Source: Pseudonocardia halophobica
GTDB taxonomy: Bacteria > Actinomycetota > Actinomycetes > Mycobacteriales > Pseudonocardiaceae
Length of the DNA stretch: 64,000 nucleotides
Direction: 5' to 3'
Assembly: GCF_027922425.1 (NCBI RefSeq)
Contig: NZ_BSFQ01000018.1
Location: forward strand, 1 to 64,000
Made by a program: the position numbers and the translations under genes. Position 1 is the first letter of the stretch. Each line of letters opens with the position of its first letter. This document shows, one piece after another, positions 33,111 through 44,835 of this stretch. Under the pieces are notes generated by a model. That model saw only the letters and a program-made list of their open reading frames with translations, had not been told where the DNA came from and made no database searches.

Positions 33111-34469
33111 GTGACCGAACGTCGTACGGCCCCGGTTCAGGAGAGCGGCTCCGACGTCCCCGCGGACGTCACGCCCCGCTGCTACGTGCTCGACACCTCG
33201 GTTCTCCTCTCCGACCCGTGGTCGCTGACCCGGTTCGACGAGCACCAGGTCGTCCTCCCGCTCGTGGTCATCTCCGAACTCGAGGGCAAGCGGCACCACC
33301 CGGAACTCGGGTGGTTCGCGCGGGCGGCCTTGCGGCAGCTCGACGACATGCGGATCAAGCACGGCCGGCTCGACGCGCCCGTCCCGATCGGGGACGCCGG
33401 CGGCACGCTCCACGTCGAGCTGAACCACAGCGACCAGTCGGTGCTGCCGAGCGGCTTCCGCACGGACAGCAACGACAGCCGGATCCTCGCCTGCGCGCTC
33501 AACCTGCAGGCGGAGTACGGGGCCGGGCGGCGGGTCGTGCTGGTCACCAAGGACATGCCGCTGCGGGTCAAGGCCGCCGCCGTCGGACTCCCCGCCGACG
33601 AGTACCACGGTCAGGACGTCGTCCCCTCGGGCTGGACCGGGATGGCGGACGTCGAGGTCGCCGCGGAGGAGATCGACACCCTGTTCCGGAACGGCGTGCT
33701 GGACCACGCCGAGGCGGGCGAGCTGCCCTGCCACACCGGCATCCGGCTGTTCGGCGGCACGTCGTCGGCGTTGGGCCGGGTCACGGCCGACAAGCAGATC
33801 AAGCTCGTCCGCGGCGACCGCGAGGCCTTCGGGCTGCACGGGCGCTCCGCGGAGCAGCGGGTCGCGCTCGACCTCCTGCTCGACCCGGAGGTCGGCATCG
33901 TCTCCCTCGGCGGCCGGGCGGGCACGGGCAAGTCGGCGCTCGCGCTGCTCGCCGGCCTCGAGGCGGTCATGGAGCGCCAGCAGCACCGGAAGATCGTGGT
34001 GTTCCGGCCGCTCTACGCCGTCGGCGGGCAGGAGCTCGGGTACCTGCCCGGCAGCGAGGCGGAGAAGATGGGCCCCTGGGCCCAGGCGGTCTTCGACACC
34101 CTCGGCGCGCTGGTCAGCCAGAACGTGCTCGACGAGGTGATCGCCCGCGGGATGCTGGAGGTCCTCCCGCTGACCCACATCCGCGGCCGGTCGCTGCACG
34201 ACACGTTCGTGATCGTCGACGAGGCGCAGTCGCTGGAGCGCAACGTGCTCCTGACCGTGCTCTCCCGGCTCGGCACCGCCTCGCGCGTGGTCCTCACCCA
34301 CGACGTCGCCCAGCGCGACAACCTCCGGGTGGGCCGCCACGACGGCATCGCCGCGGTGATCGAGAAGCTGAAGGGCCACCCCCTCTTCGCCCACGTCACC
34401 CTCACCCGCTCCGAGCGCAGCCCCATCGCCGCCCTCGTGACGGAGATGCTGGAGGGCCCCGGCAACTGA
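33111..34469 (+). CDS. phoH2: PIN-PhoH fusion RNA helicase/RNase
   Basis: A 452-residue fusion. The N-terminal PIN nuclease domain starts [20 protein letters not shown], with D28 and later acidic residues in DSNDSRILA as metal ligands. The C-terminal PhoH ATPase has its Walker A lysine at K274 ([10 protein letters not shown]), Walker B FVIVDEAQ and [16 protein letters not shown]. PhoH2 proteins unwind and cut RNA; mycobacterial Rv1095 has the same layout. The GTG at 33111 is chosen because GAGGGAG lies about 6 nt upstream and the PIN domain starts soon after; the frame is open further upstream. The stop lies 4 bp before palindrome copy 2. Confidence 0.93.
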   Translation: MTERRTAPVQESGSDVPADVTPRCYVLDTSVLLSDPWSLTRFDEHQVVLPLVVISELEGKRHHPELGWFARAALRQLDDMRIKHGRLDAPVPIGDAGGTLHVELNHSDQSVLPSGFRTDSNDSRILACALNLQAEYGAGRRVVLVTKDMPLRVKAAAVGLPADEYHGQDVVPSGWTGMADVEVAAEEIDTLFRNGVLDHAEAGELPCHTGIRLFGGTSSALGRVTADKQIKLVRGDREAFGLHGRSAEQRVALDLLLDPEVGIVSLGGRAGTGKSALALLAGLEAVMERQQHRKIVVFRPLYAVGGQELGYLPGSEAEKMGPWAQAVFDTLGALVSQNVLDEVIARGMLEVLPLTHIRGRSLHDTFVIVDEAQSLERNVLLTVLSRLGTASRVVLTHDVAQRDNLRVGRHDGIAAVIEKLKGHPLFAHVTLTRSERSPIAALVTEMLEGPGN

Positions 34470-34473
34470 CCCC

Positions 34474-34513
34474 GTGAGTGGCGATAGTCGCCATAGCGGC
34501 TATCGCCACTCAC
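34474..34513. repeat. Stop-codon palindrome, copy 2
   Basis: A 40-bp copy of the repeat at 27930. The arms match over 18 bp with one T/G wobble pair, and the centre is CATA. It lies between convergent phoH2 and the DUF559-type gene; the TGA of the latter (34510-34512) is inside the right arm, at the same offset as in copy 1. Confidence 0.9.
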
Positions 34514-35493
34514 GAGCATTTCGGGCAGGTCGTCGAGGTGCCCTGCCAACCCAGTCGGCGGAGCACCCCCACGACCTCACGGGCGGCACCGCACGGATCG
34601 GCCGAGAGATCACGCCACCCGTAGACCAGCCGCGACCGCCCGGCGAGCTCGGCCGCGTTGTCCCGCCTCCGGTCGCGGAAGGCGACACCGTCGACCAGGT
34701 GGGTCCGCCCGTCCAGACGCACGGTCAGCGGCGCTCCGACGTCGTCGTAGACGACGTCCTCGTACAGCTCGGTGCCATCGACCGAGAACGGGCTCTGGCG
34801 ACGGCCCGGCGCCAGGCCGTGCGCCTTCTCGACGTCGGTCGCGTACAGCTCCTCCAGCGCCGACTGCACACCCTCCCGGACGAGCGCGATCGCTTCGCGC
34901 AGGGCCTTGCGGTGCCGTCGCGGCAGCCGGTCGGCCATCCGTCGTTCGACGGCGGCGGCGGTGACCCGCCCGGTCGTCAACATCGCCACCAGGGCTCGCC
35001 GCGCCGAGTCCGGGTCCTCCTCGGCAACGGCGACATCGATCGCGGTGTCCGCCCGGCTCGTCCGCGGCGGGTCCGTGGTCACGAGGATGTGCCGGTGCGC
35101 GCGGGAGCGGTGCACCTCGACGAGCGGTGGTTGCGAGACCGCCGAGCTCGTGTACGGGACGGTGATGTGCACCGGTCCTTCGCCGGGTCGGACGAGACCC
35201 CAGAGTTCGGCCGCCGTGCGGTGGCTGAGCACCGCCGCGGGTCCGCCGTAGAGGAGGGCCGCCGTTGTCCTCGCCTCCGCGGACAGCGAACCCGTGAAGA
35301 GCGCGTAGACCCGCGGCAGCACCCGCTGCCAGCGGCCGGCCTCGAGATGGGCGACCACGGCGCTCCAGCTCACCCCGAACCCGCGGAGCTGATCGAGCCC
35401 GGCCATTCCGTTCTGCGCATCGAGCAGCCGCAGCCACTCGACGAGCCTCGACGGTTCTACGACCTGGTCCACGGCCCTGCGCGACAACGTCAT
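34510..35493 (-). CDS. AbiEi-like N-terminal / DUF559 (Vsr-like) C-terminal protein
   Basis: A 327-residue protein. The N-terminal part (QNGMAGLDQLRGFGVSWSAV to PRVYALFTG) resembles the winged-helix AbiEi antitoxin domain. The C-terminal part resembles the DUF559/Vsr-like nuclease fold (LTVRLDGRTHLVDGVAF, then RDRRRDNAAEL and YGWRDLSADP); the usual Glu before LDGR is Arg here, so nuclease activity is doubtful. No partner toxin gene is adjacent. ATG at 35493 is chosen from domain position; a GTG at 35556 is possible. It is bounded by palindrome copies 2 and 3. Confidence 0.78.
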   Translation of the reverse strand: MTLSRRAVDQVVEPSRLVEWLRLLDAQNGMAGLDQLRGFGVSWSAVVAHLEAGRWQRVLPRVYALFTGSLSAEARTTAALLYGGPAAVLSHRTAAELWGLVRPGEGPVHITVPYTSSAVSQPPLVEVHRSRAHRHILVTTDPPRTSRADTAIDVAVAEEDPDSARRALVAMLTTGRVTAAAVERRMADRLPRRHRKALREAIALVREGVQSALEELYATDVEKAHGLAPGRRQSPFSVDGTELYEDVVYDDVGAPLTVRLDGRTHLVDGVAFRDRRRDNAAELAGRSRLVYGWRDLSADPCGAAREVVGVLRRLGWQGTSTTCPKCS

Positions 35494-35543
35494 GGGTCGA
35501 CCATGGGCGACGTCCGCGCCGGTCCACAGGTCCTTCTGGATCC

Positions 35544-35572
35544 TGTGGACAGTCACCAGCCTCTGTGGACAA
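35544..35572. promoter_or_regulatory. Pair of DnaA-box-like sites
   Basis: TGTGGACAG (35544) and TGTGGACAA (35564) are spaced 20 bp, same orientation. The second is the exact complement of TTGTCCACA, the usual DnaA box of high-GC actinobacteria; the first has one mismatch. They lie just upstream of the DUF559-type gene. Confidence 0.4.
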
Positions 35573-35578
35573 GTTCTC

Positions 35579-38687
<3,109 letters not shown>

Positions 38688-38870
38688 GGCGCACCTCTCG
38701 ACCCGGCCGCCGCGTGGGCGGTCGTGTGACGTGCCGATCGCGGACACGATCGGGCGTGAGCAGGCACGGCCGTGGGCCGGTGAGGCTACCGACGCCGGTG
38801 CGCGCACGAAGCGGTCGATCGGCCCGGTTGCGGAAGGGCGTGCTCCTCTGGGGGGTCGTGTTCGGGCGGG

Positions 38871-40400
38871 TTACAGCAGAGCGCGGATCGCGTCGATCGT
38901 GTCGGCCTCGGCGGGGGTCTTGTCGGGGCGGTAGCGGAGGACCCGGGCGAAGCGGAGGGCGACGCCGCCGGGGTAGCGGACGCTGCGCTGGGCGCCGTCG
39001 AGGGCGATCTCGACGACGAGCTCGGGGCGCATCTCGACCACGTGCCCGTCGTCGTGCACCGCGTGGCCGGGGAACTCCTTCGTCTGCCAGGCGAGCAGCT
39101 CGTCCGTCATGCCCTTGAAGGTCTTGCCGACCATGATCGGCGGGCCGCCGTCCGGGTCCCGCGCGCCGAGGTGGATGTTGGAGAGCGTGCCGGTGCGGCG
39201 GCCGTAGCCCCACTCGGCGCCGAGCACCACGAGGTCGAGCGTGTGCACCGGCTTGACCTTCTGCCAGCTCTTCCCGCGCCGCCCGGCCGCGTACGGGGCG
39301 TCGAGCGCCTTGACGACGACGCCCTCGTGCCCGGCCGACAGCGCCCCGTCGAGCACGTCCGCGGCCTGGTCCGGGGTGGGCCGGCGGACGCCCGGCATAC
39401 GCAGCGGGGCCTGCGCCGGCTCGGCGAGGAGGCCGGCGAGCGCGTCGAGCCGGGTGGCCAGGGGCTCGTCGAGGAGGTCGCGGCCGTCGAGATGGAGCAG
39501 GTCGAAGAAGAACGGGCTGAGGAGCACCTCCTCGGAGCCCTCGGACCCGAAGCGCGACATCGTGTCCTGGAACTTGCGGGGACGGCCGTCGTCGTCGAGC
39601 GCCAGGGTCTCGCCGTCGAGCACCGCGGCGGTGCACGGCAGCGCCCGCACCCGCGCGACCAGCTCCGGCACGCCCTCGGTGACCTCGCGCAGCGTGCGCG
39701 TCCACACCCGGACCTCCTCGCCCGAGCGGTGCACCTGGATGCGCGCGCCGTCGAGCTTGTACTCGACGGTGACCTCCTCGCCCAGCGACTCGAGCGCCGC
39801 GTCGAGCGACGACCCGGGGCCGGCGAGCATGGGCCGCACCGGCCGCCCGACCTCCAGCCGCACCCCCTCGAGCCCGGCGGCGCCCTCGGACAGGGCCAGC
39901 GCGGCGGTCTCCGGGAGCCGGCCGGAGAGCATGAACGCGCGCCGCACCACGGCCGCGGGAACCTCGGCGGCCGCGGCGATCGCGTCGAGCATCACGCCCT
40001 CCAGCGCCCCCTGCCGCAGCTCCCCAGTGAGCAGCCGGACGAGGAAGGCCTGTTCCTCCTCGGTCGCCGCGCCGAACAGCGACGAAAGCAGCTCGCGACG
40101 GCGCCTCGCCGACCCTGCCCCGGAGGTGCCGGCCAGCTCGGTGAGGAGCGAGTCGACCTGTGCGACGGCGAGCGTCGGTTCGGCGGCGGGGGCACCGGCC
40201 AGGCCCGAGAGGGTGCGCCAGCCGGTGCCGATCCGCCCCTGGCGCGGCTCGCCCGCGAGCCAGGCCGTGGCCGGCGCGACCTCCTCCGGCCCGGCCAGGT
40301 TCAGCAGCGCGGCCAGCGCCGCCGACTTCTCCTTGCGGGAGCGGGTGGCGCCGACCGCGGCCGAGGTCCCGACGACGTGGTGGAGCAGCACGGTCCGCAT
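38871..40400 (-). CDS. ligB: ATP-dependent DNA ligase LigB
   Basis: A 509-residue ATP-dependent DNA ligase. The adenylated lysine is K215 in VEYKLDGARIQVHR (motif I). Motifs IV and V are in GHEGVVVKA and SWQKVKPVHTLDLVV, and an OB-fold domain follows. The N-terminal 190 residues are the DNA-binding domain. Length and sequence match mycobacterial LigB (Rv3062), a non-essential ligase beside NAD-dependent LigA. ATG at 40400 is chosen by match to that N-terminus; no good ribosome binding site is seen. Confidence 0.95.
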   Translation of the reverse strand: MRTVLLHHVVGTSAAVGATRSRKEKSAALAALLNLAGPEEVAPATAWLAGEPRQGRIGTGWRTLSGLAGAPAAEPTLAVAQVDSLLTELAGTSGAGSARRRRELLSSLFGAATEEEQAFLVRLLTGELRQGALEGVMLDAIAAAAEVPAAVVRRAFMLSGRLPETAALALSEGAAGLEGVRLEVGRPVRPMLAGPGSSLDAALESLGEEVTVEYKLDGARIQVHRSGEEVRVWTRTLREVTEGVPELVARVRALPCTAAVLDGETLALDDDGRPRKFQDTMSRFGSEGSEEVLLSPFFFDLLHLDGRDLLDEPLATRLDALAGLLAEPAQAPLRMPGVRRPTPDQAADVLDGALSAGHEGVVVKALDAPYAAGRRGKSWQKVKPVHTLDLVVLGAEWGYGRRTGTLSNIHLGARDPDGGPPIMVGKTFKGMTDELLAWQTKEFPGHAVHDDGHVVEMRPELVVEIALDGAQRSVRYPGGVALRFARVLRYRPDKTPAEADTIDAIRALL

Positions 40401-40435
40401 TGAAGCAGTGCCCACCGACAGTCGCGCGGCGATCG

Positions 40436-40954
40436 TCAGCCCATCGTCTTCTGGCCGTCGATCGTCTCGCGCAGGATGTCCGCGTGCCCGGCGTGCTGGG
40501 CCGTCTCGGCGATGATGTGGGTGAGGACGCGGCGCGCCGACCAGGCCTCCTCGGTGAACCAGGGCGCCTCGGGCAGCGGGTGGGAGAGGTCGAGCGAGGG
40601 CAGCGCGGCGACCACGGCCTCGGTCCGCTCCGCGATCCGCTCGTACTCGGCGAGGAGGCCCTCCAGGGTCTCGCCGGGGAGCATCCGGAAGCTGTTCGTG
40701 TGCTCGGCGAACGACGCCTCGGTGAACTCCATGGCGGAGGTCCCCTCCAGCACGAAGGTGATCCAGTTCCGCTCGCCGTACGCGACGTGCTTGATCAGCC
40801 CGCCGAGGCACAGCTCGCTCGCGGTCGGCGTCAGTGCCGCCTGCTCGTTCGTGAGCCCCTGGACGGTGTGCCGGAACAGGAACCGGTGCTGGGCGAGCGT
40901 CCCCAGCAGGTCCGCCTTCTCGCCGGTCAGGGTGGGGATCTCGGTGGTGGTCAT
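40436..40954 (-). CDS. DinB/DUF664 family protein
   Basis: A 172-residue four-helix DinB-like protein. LLGTLAQHRFLFRHTVQGLT, LGGLIKHVAYGERNWITFVL and HIIAETAQHAGHADILRETI place the three His that bind a metal in this superfamily. Some members are mycothiol- or bacillithiol-dependent enzymes; this organism has mycothiol genes, but the reaction cannot be assigned. ATG start. Just upstream of ligB on the same strand. Confidence 0.9.
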   Translation of the reverse strand: MTTTEIPTLTGEKADLLGTLAQHRFLFRHTVQGLTNEQAALTPTASELCLGGLIKHVAYGERNWITFVLEGTSAMEFTEASFAEHTNSFRMLPGETLEGLLAEYERIAERTEAVVAALPSLDLSHPLPEAPWFTEEAWSARRVLTHIIAETAQHAGHADILRETIDGQKTMG

Positions 40955-41033
40955 GGCGTCCGCCTCTCGTCGGTTCCTGCTGACGGGTACGACGCTACGG
41001 ACCCCTCCGGTCAGATCCTGTCCTCAATTCGGA

Positions 41034-41059
41034 GCCCGCCCGAGATTTCCCGGGCGGGC
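41034..41059 (-). terminator. Terminator after the symporter gene
   Basis: A 9-bp perfect inverted repeat (GCCCGCCCG and complement) with an 8-nt AT-containing loop, 13 bp past the symporter stop codon. Confidence 0.6.
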
Positions 41060-41072
41060 CCGAATCGCCTGG

Positions 41073-42584
41073 TCAGACGACCGAGCGCCCGGTCATCGCC
41101 TGCACGTGCATCTCGTCGTACGGCGCCTCGGCCCCCGGCCGCGGCCTGCTGAGGACGGTGCCGAGCCAGCACCCGAGGAAGCCGATCGGCACCGACACGA
41201 GAGTCGGGTAGGAGAGCGGGTAGAGCGCCGCGGTCCCCATCACGCCCGGCCCGACGAGCACCAGGACGACCGAGCTGACCAGTCCGGCCACCACGCCGAC
41301 GATCACGCCGGTGGTGTTCAGCCGCCGCCAGAACAGCAGCAGCACGAGCACCGGGACGTTGGCGCTGGCCGCGACCACCACCGCCATCAGCGCGAGCAGG
41401 GCGATGTTGGTGTTCTGTGCGCCGAGCGCCAGCACGATCGACACCGCGGCGATGGCGACGGCGGCGATGCGGCCCGCCTTGACCTGCTCGGCGTCGGACG
41501 CCTTGCCCTTGCGGATCAGCGAGCTGTAGATGTCGTGCGCCACCGCGCCCGAGCCCGCGATGACCAGGCCGGCGACGACCGCGAGGATCGTCGCGAACGC
41601 CACGGCGGAGATCAGCGCGAACAGCACCGGGCCGCCGAGCATCTCGGCCAGCTGCGGGGCGGCGAGGTTCCCGGCCTTGTTCGCCGCGGCCACCTGCGCC
41701 TGCCCGACGATCGCCGCCGCGCCGTAGCCGATGAACGGCATCGCGAGGAACGCGAGCCCGAGGATCCACAGGGCGACGCTCATCGACTTCCGGGCCACCT
41801 TCGCGTCGGGCACGGTGAAGAACCGGATCAGGATGTGCGGCAGGGCCGCGGTGCCGAGCACCTGGGCGATCGCCACGGACAGCAGGTCCAGCCCGGGGAC
41901 GAACCCGGTCGCGCGGGAGAACAGGTCGGTCGGCGACGCCTCGGAGACCGCCTGGAACAGCGCCATCGGGTTCCAGCCGAACCGCGCGAGGACCAGCACC
42001 ACCAGCACCGCCAGCGCGGCGAGCAGCATGACGGCCTTGACGATCTGGATCCAGGTCGTGGCGAGCATGCCGCCGATGGTGATGTAGACGGCCATCAGCA
42101 CGCCGACGACGATCACCGCCACCCAGTACGGCACGTCGATCAGCAGGCTGATCAGCACGCCGGCGCCGACCAGCTGCGCGATCATGTAGAAGACCGTGAC
42201 CACCAGGGTGTTCACCGCCATCACCGCCCGCACACCCTTCGACCGGAAGCGGCTCGAGAGGACGTCGGCGATCGTGTAGCGGCCCAGGTTGCGCAGCGGC
42301 TCGGCCACGAGCAGCAGGACCAGGAGGAAGGCGACGAGCCCGCCAGCGACCAGGTAGAAGCCGTAGACACCCTGCAGCGCGAGGATGCCGGCGACGCCGA
42401 GGAAGGTCGAGGCGGAGAGCAGGTCGCCGCAGATCGCGAGGCCGTTCTGCCAGCCGGTGATCTGCCCGCCCGCGACGTAGTGCGAGCCCGCGTCGCGGTT
42501 GCGGCGGCCGGCCCACGCCGTGATGGCCAGTGTCAGCAGGATGACCGCGACGAAGATCGCGATCGTGATCGGGTCGGCACTCAT
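41073..42584 (-). CDS. Sodium:solute symporter, ActP-like (acetate/monocarboxylate)
   Basis: A 503-residue SSS-family transporter with about 13 membrane segments. SHYVAGGQITGWQNGLAICG and DLLSASTFLGVAGILALQG are signatures of the acetate-permease branch; AQVLGTAALPHILIRFFTVP and ARKSMSVALW are also typical. It imports acetate or another short monocarboxylate with a cation. The upstream DUF485 gene is its usual partner (yjcH-actP order); the stop of that gene and this ATG are 2 bp apart. The exact substrate is not certain. Confidence 0.92.
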   Translation of the reverse strand: MSADPITIAIFVAVILLTLAITAWAGRRNRDAGSHYVAGGQITGWQNGLAICGDLLSASTFLGVAGILALQGVYGFYLVAGGLVAFLLVLLLVAEPLRNLGRYTIADVLSSRFRSKGVRAVMAVNTLVVTVFYMIAQLVGAGVLISLLIDVPYWVAVIVVGVLMAVYITIGGMLATTWIQIVKAVMLLAALAVLVVLVLARFGWNPMALFQAVSEASPTDLFSRATGFVPGLDLLSVAIAQVLGTAALPHILIRFFTVPDAKVARKSMSVALWILGLAFLAMPFIGYGAAAIVGQAQVAAANKAGNLAAPQLAEMLGGPVLFALISAVAFATILAVVAGLVIAGSGAVAHDIYSSLIRKGKASDAEQVKAGRIAAVAIAAVSIVLALGAQNTNIALLALMAVVVAASANVPVLVLLLFWRRLNTTGVIVGVVAGLVSSVVLVLVGPGVMGTAALYPLSYPTLVSVPIGFLGCWLGTVLSRPRPGAEAPYDEMHVQAMTGRSVV

Positions 42585-42586
42585 CG

Positions 42587-42973
42587 CTACAGCCCCTTCT
42601 CGGCCGTCGGGGCGGTGGCCCGGGTCTCGACGCCGGACTCCGCGATCGCCCGGTCCGCCAGCTCGTCCCACTGCGCGGCCCGCCGGGTGTAGAGCCCGCA
42701 CAGCAGCCAGACCAGCGGGAAGATCAGCGCGGTGAGCACGAACGTCCAGCTCAGCTGCCCCACCGCCTTGCCGTTGAGCACGGGGGTGAAGCCGGACAGC
42801 ACGATGACGAGCAGGTAGGCGCCGAAGCCGAGCGCGGCCGCGGGGACGGCGAAGCGGTTCCGGCTGCGCACGAGCTGGGCGAACGCCGGCGTCGCGGTGA
42901 CGGCGGCGGCGCGGGACAGCGCGGAGCCCGGGGTGTCGGGAGCCGGGGGTGCCGGCTCGGAGGGGTCGGTCAT
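42587..42973 (-). CDS. DUF485 (YjcH-like) membrane protein
   Basis: A 128-residue protein with two membrane helices (FAVPAAALGFGAYLLVIVLS and SWTFVLTALIFPLVWLLCGL) separated by the family loop GFTPVLNGKAVGQ. It is the standard small partner of ActP-type symporters and lies directly upstream of one. A Pro-rich N-terminus precedes the first helix. ATG with GGAGAGG 6 nt upstream. The 42974-43158 stretch holds its promoter region, with nothing else evident. Confidence 0.9.
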   Translation of the reverse strand: MTDPSEPAPPAPDTPGSALSRAAAVTATPAFAQLVRSRNRFAVPAAALGFGAYLLVIVLSGFTPVLNGKAVGQLSWTFVLTALIFPLVWLLCGLYTRRAAQWDELADRAIAESGVETRATAPTAEKGL

Positions 42974-43158
42974 GGGTGCCTCTCCTGGTTCGTCGCTGGG
43001 GTCGTGCGGGGGTCGTGCCGAACGTCGAGCGGTGCCGCTGCACCACACCGGCGACCGGTGGGGAGGGCACGGTGCGGACCCGCCCGGGTCGGGCAGGTGA
43101 TCGCGATGGACGTGTCGTGACGGCGGCGCGGATCGCCGCCGCTCCACGCTCGCGAGGC

Positions 43159-43312
43159 GGGAACTCCCGACTCGCGGTGCCGGAGCTCCCGACTCGCGGT
43201 GCGGGAGCTCCCGACTCGCGGTGCGGGAGCTCCCGACTCGCGGTGCGGGAGCTCCCGACTCGCGGTGCCGGAGCTCCCGACTCGCGGTGCCGGAAGTCCC
43301 GACTCGCGGGTG
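43159..43312. repeat. Seven tandem copies of a 22-bp unit
   Basis: Units start at 43159, 43181, 43203, 43225, 43247, 43269 and 43291; consensus GGGAGCTCCCGACTCGCGGT plus GC. Three inner units are identical, and the others differ at one to four positions. The array begins 4 bp past the acyl-CoA synthetase stop codon (minus strand). Each unit holds the palindrome GGAGCTCC. Confidence 0.93.
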
Positions 43313-43315
43313 GCG

Positions 43316-44833
43316 TCAGTTTCCGAAGCGCTCCCGGAGCACGTGCTTCTGGATCTTGCCGACCGCGGTGCGGGGGAACTCGTCGACGAAGTGGACCTGC
43401 TTGGGCGTGTTGTAGCCCGCCAGGTGCGCCTTCACGAACGCGGTGAGCTCCGCGGCCAGCGCCTCCGAGGGCTCACCCGTCGGCACCACGACCGCGACGA
43501 CCTGCTCCTCGTACACCGGGTCCGGCAGGCCGATCACCGCCGCGTCGGCGACGCCCGGGTGCTTGGCCAGGCAGTCCTCGACCTCCTTCGACCACACGTT
43601 CTGGCCGCCCGAGCGGATCATGTCCTTCTTGCGGTCGACGATGGTGAGGAACCCGTCGGCGTCGGCGACGGCGATGTCGCCGGTGTGCAGCCGGTCGCCG
43701 GCGAGCGCCGTCTTCGACGCCTCCTCGTTGCGCCAGTACCCGCTCATCCGCGGGCCCCGGACGCAGATCTCGCCGGGCTCGCCGGGCGGGACCTCGTTGC
43801 CGTCGTCGTCGAGGAGGGCGACGTCGACGCCGGGCATGGCGCGCCCGATCGAGCCCCACCGGTCGAAGACGTCCTCCGGCGGGCACCAGGTGACGAACGG
43901 GCCGCCCTCCGTGAGGCCGTAGGTGTGCGCGAACTGCACCTTGCCCTCGCGGGCGCCGAACGCGTCGGCCGTGCGGTCCATGATCCCGCTGGGGTCGTAG
44001 GCGCCGTAGTAGAGCAGCCGGACCGACGAGGTGTCGGTGTCCGGGAAGCGCGGGTGGGTGATCAGCGCGTGCAGCATCGTCGGCACGCCGAGGATCACCG
44101 AGACCCGGTGCCGCGGGAGCAGGTCCAGCACCACGTCGGGATCGAACTCCCGCAGCAGGATCACCGTCGCGCCCATGAGCAGGAACGGCTTCATGTGGTC
44201 CCAGTTGCCCACGTGGAAGGGCGGGAAGTAGTTCATGAAGACGTCGCGGTCGTTCGCCCGCAGCGTCGATGCCATCGCCAGTCCGTCGTCGACGGTCCGG
44301 CGGTGGGAGAGCATGGCGCCCTTGGGTTTCCCGGTGGTCCCCGAGGTGTAGAGGATCATGTGCGGGTCGCGCTCGTCGACCGTCACGGGCGGCACGTCGA
44401 CGGCGGCGGCGCTGAACGCCTCCCAGTCGGCGCGGTCGCCCTCCGGGCCCGGGATCCGCAGCACCGGCAGCTCCGGGTGCGCGGCGCGGGCCTCCTGCGA
44501 CACCTCGTCGTACTGCGCCTCGACGAACCAGAGCGCGGGCTCGGAGTCGCCGATCGTGTACGCGTGCTCGGCACCGCGGTGCCAGAAGTTGAGCGGAACG
44601 AGGATCGCGCCGAGCGCGGCCGTCGCGAAGTAGAGCTGGACGTACTCCAGGCTGTTCTTCGCCAGCACCGCGACCCGGTCGCCGTAGCCGATCCCGCGGG
44701 CCGTGAGCGCCCCGGCGGTCTCCTCGACGAGCTCCTGGAGCGCGGCGTAGGTGATCTCGCGCCCGTCGACGACGAGGGCCACCGAGCCGCCGCGGGCCCG
44801 GGCGTTGTTCCGGATGATGTCCGAGACCAGCAC
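43316..44833 (-). CDS. Acyl-CoA synthetase (AMP-forming, FadD-like)
   Basis: A 505-residue ANL-superfamily ligase. The P-loop-like A3 motif is LYTSGTTGKPKG (161-172); HTYGLTEGGPF, the hinge DGFLTIVDRKKDMIRSGGQN and the C-terminal catalytic Lys in PRTAVGKIQKH are all present. It activates a carboxylic acid to its CoA thioester. GTG start at 44833 overlaps the end of the amidohydrolase gene, which stops 2 bp upstream. Last gene of the four-gene CaiB operon, so it probably activates the operon's substrate. Confidence 0.95.
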   Translation of the reverse strand: MLVSDIIRNNARARGGSVALVVDGREITYAALQELVEETAGALTARGIGYGDRVAVLAKNSLEYVQLYFATAALGAILVPLNFWHRGAEHAYTIGDSEPALWFVEAQYDEVSQEARAAHPELPVLRIPGPEGDRADWEAFSAAAVDVPPVTVDERDPHMILYTSGTTGKPKGAMLSHRRTVDDGLAMASTLRANDRDVFMNYFPPFHVGNWDHMKPFLLMGATVILLREFDPDVVLDLLPRHRVSVILGVPTMLHALITHPRFPDTDTSSVRLLYYGAYDPSGIMDRTADAFGAREGKVQFAHTYGLTEGGPFVTWCPPEDVFDRWGSIGRAMPGVDVALLDDDGNEVPPGEPGEICVRGPRMSGYWRNEEASKTALAGDRLHTGDIAVADADGFLTIVDRKKDMIRSGGQNVWSKEVEDCLAKHPGVADAAVIGLPDPVYEEQVVAVVVPTGEPSEALAAELTAFVKAHLAGYNTPKQVHFVDEFPRTAVGKIQKHVLRERFGN

Positions 44834-44835
44834 GG

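Noticed and set aside
34510-35556. Complete type IV toxin-antitoxin locus
   Set aside because: No AbiEii-type toxin gene is adjacent; only an AbiEi-like N-terminal domain is seen.
35544-35572. Replication origin
   Set aside because: Only two DnaA-like boxes, no AT-rich region and no dnaA/dnaN nearby.
43159-43312. CRISPR array
   Set aside because: Units are head-to-tail without spacers, and no cas genes are present.
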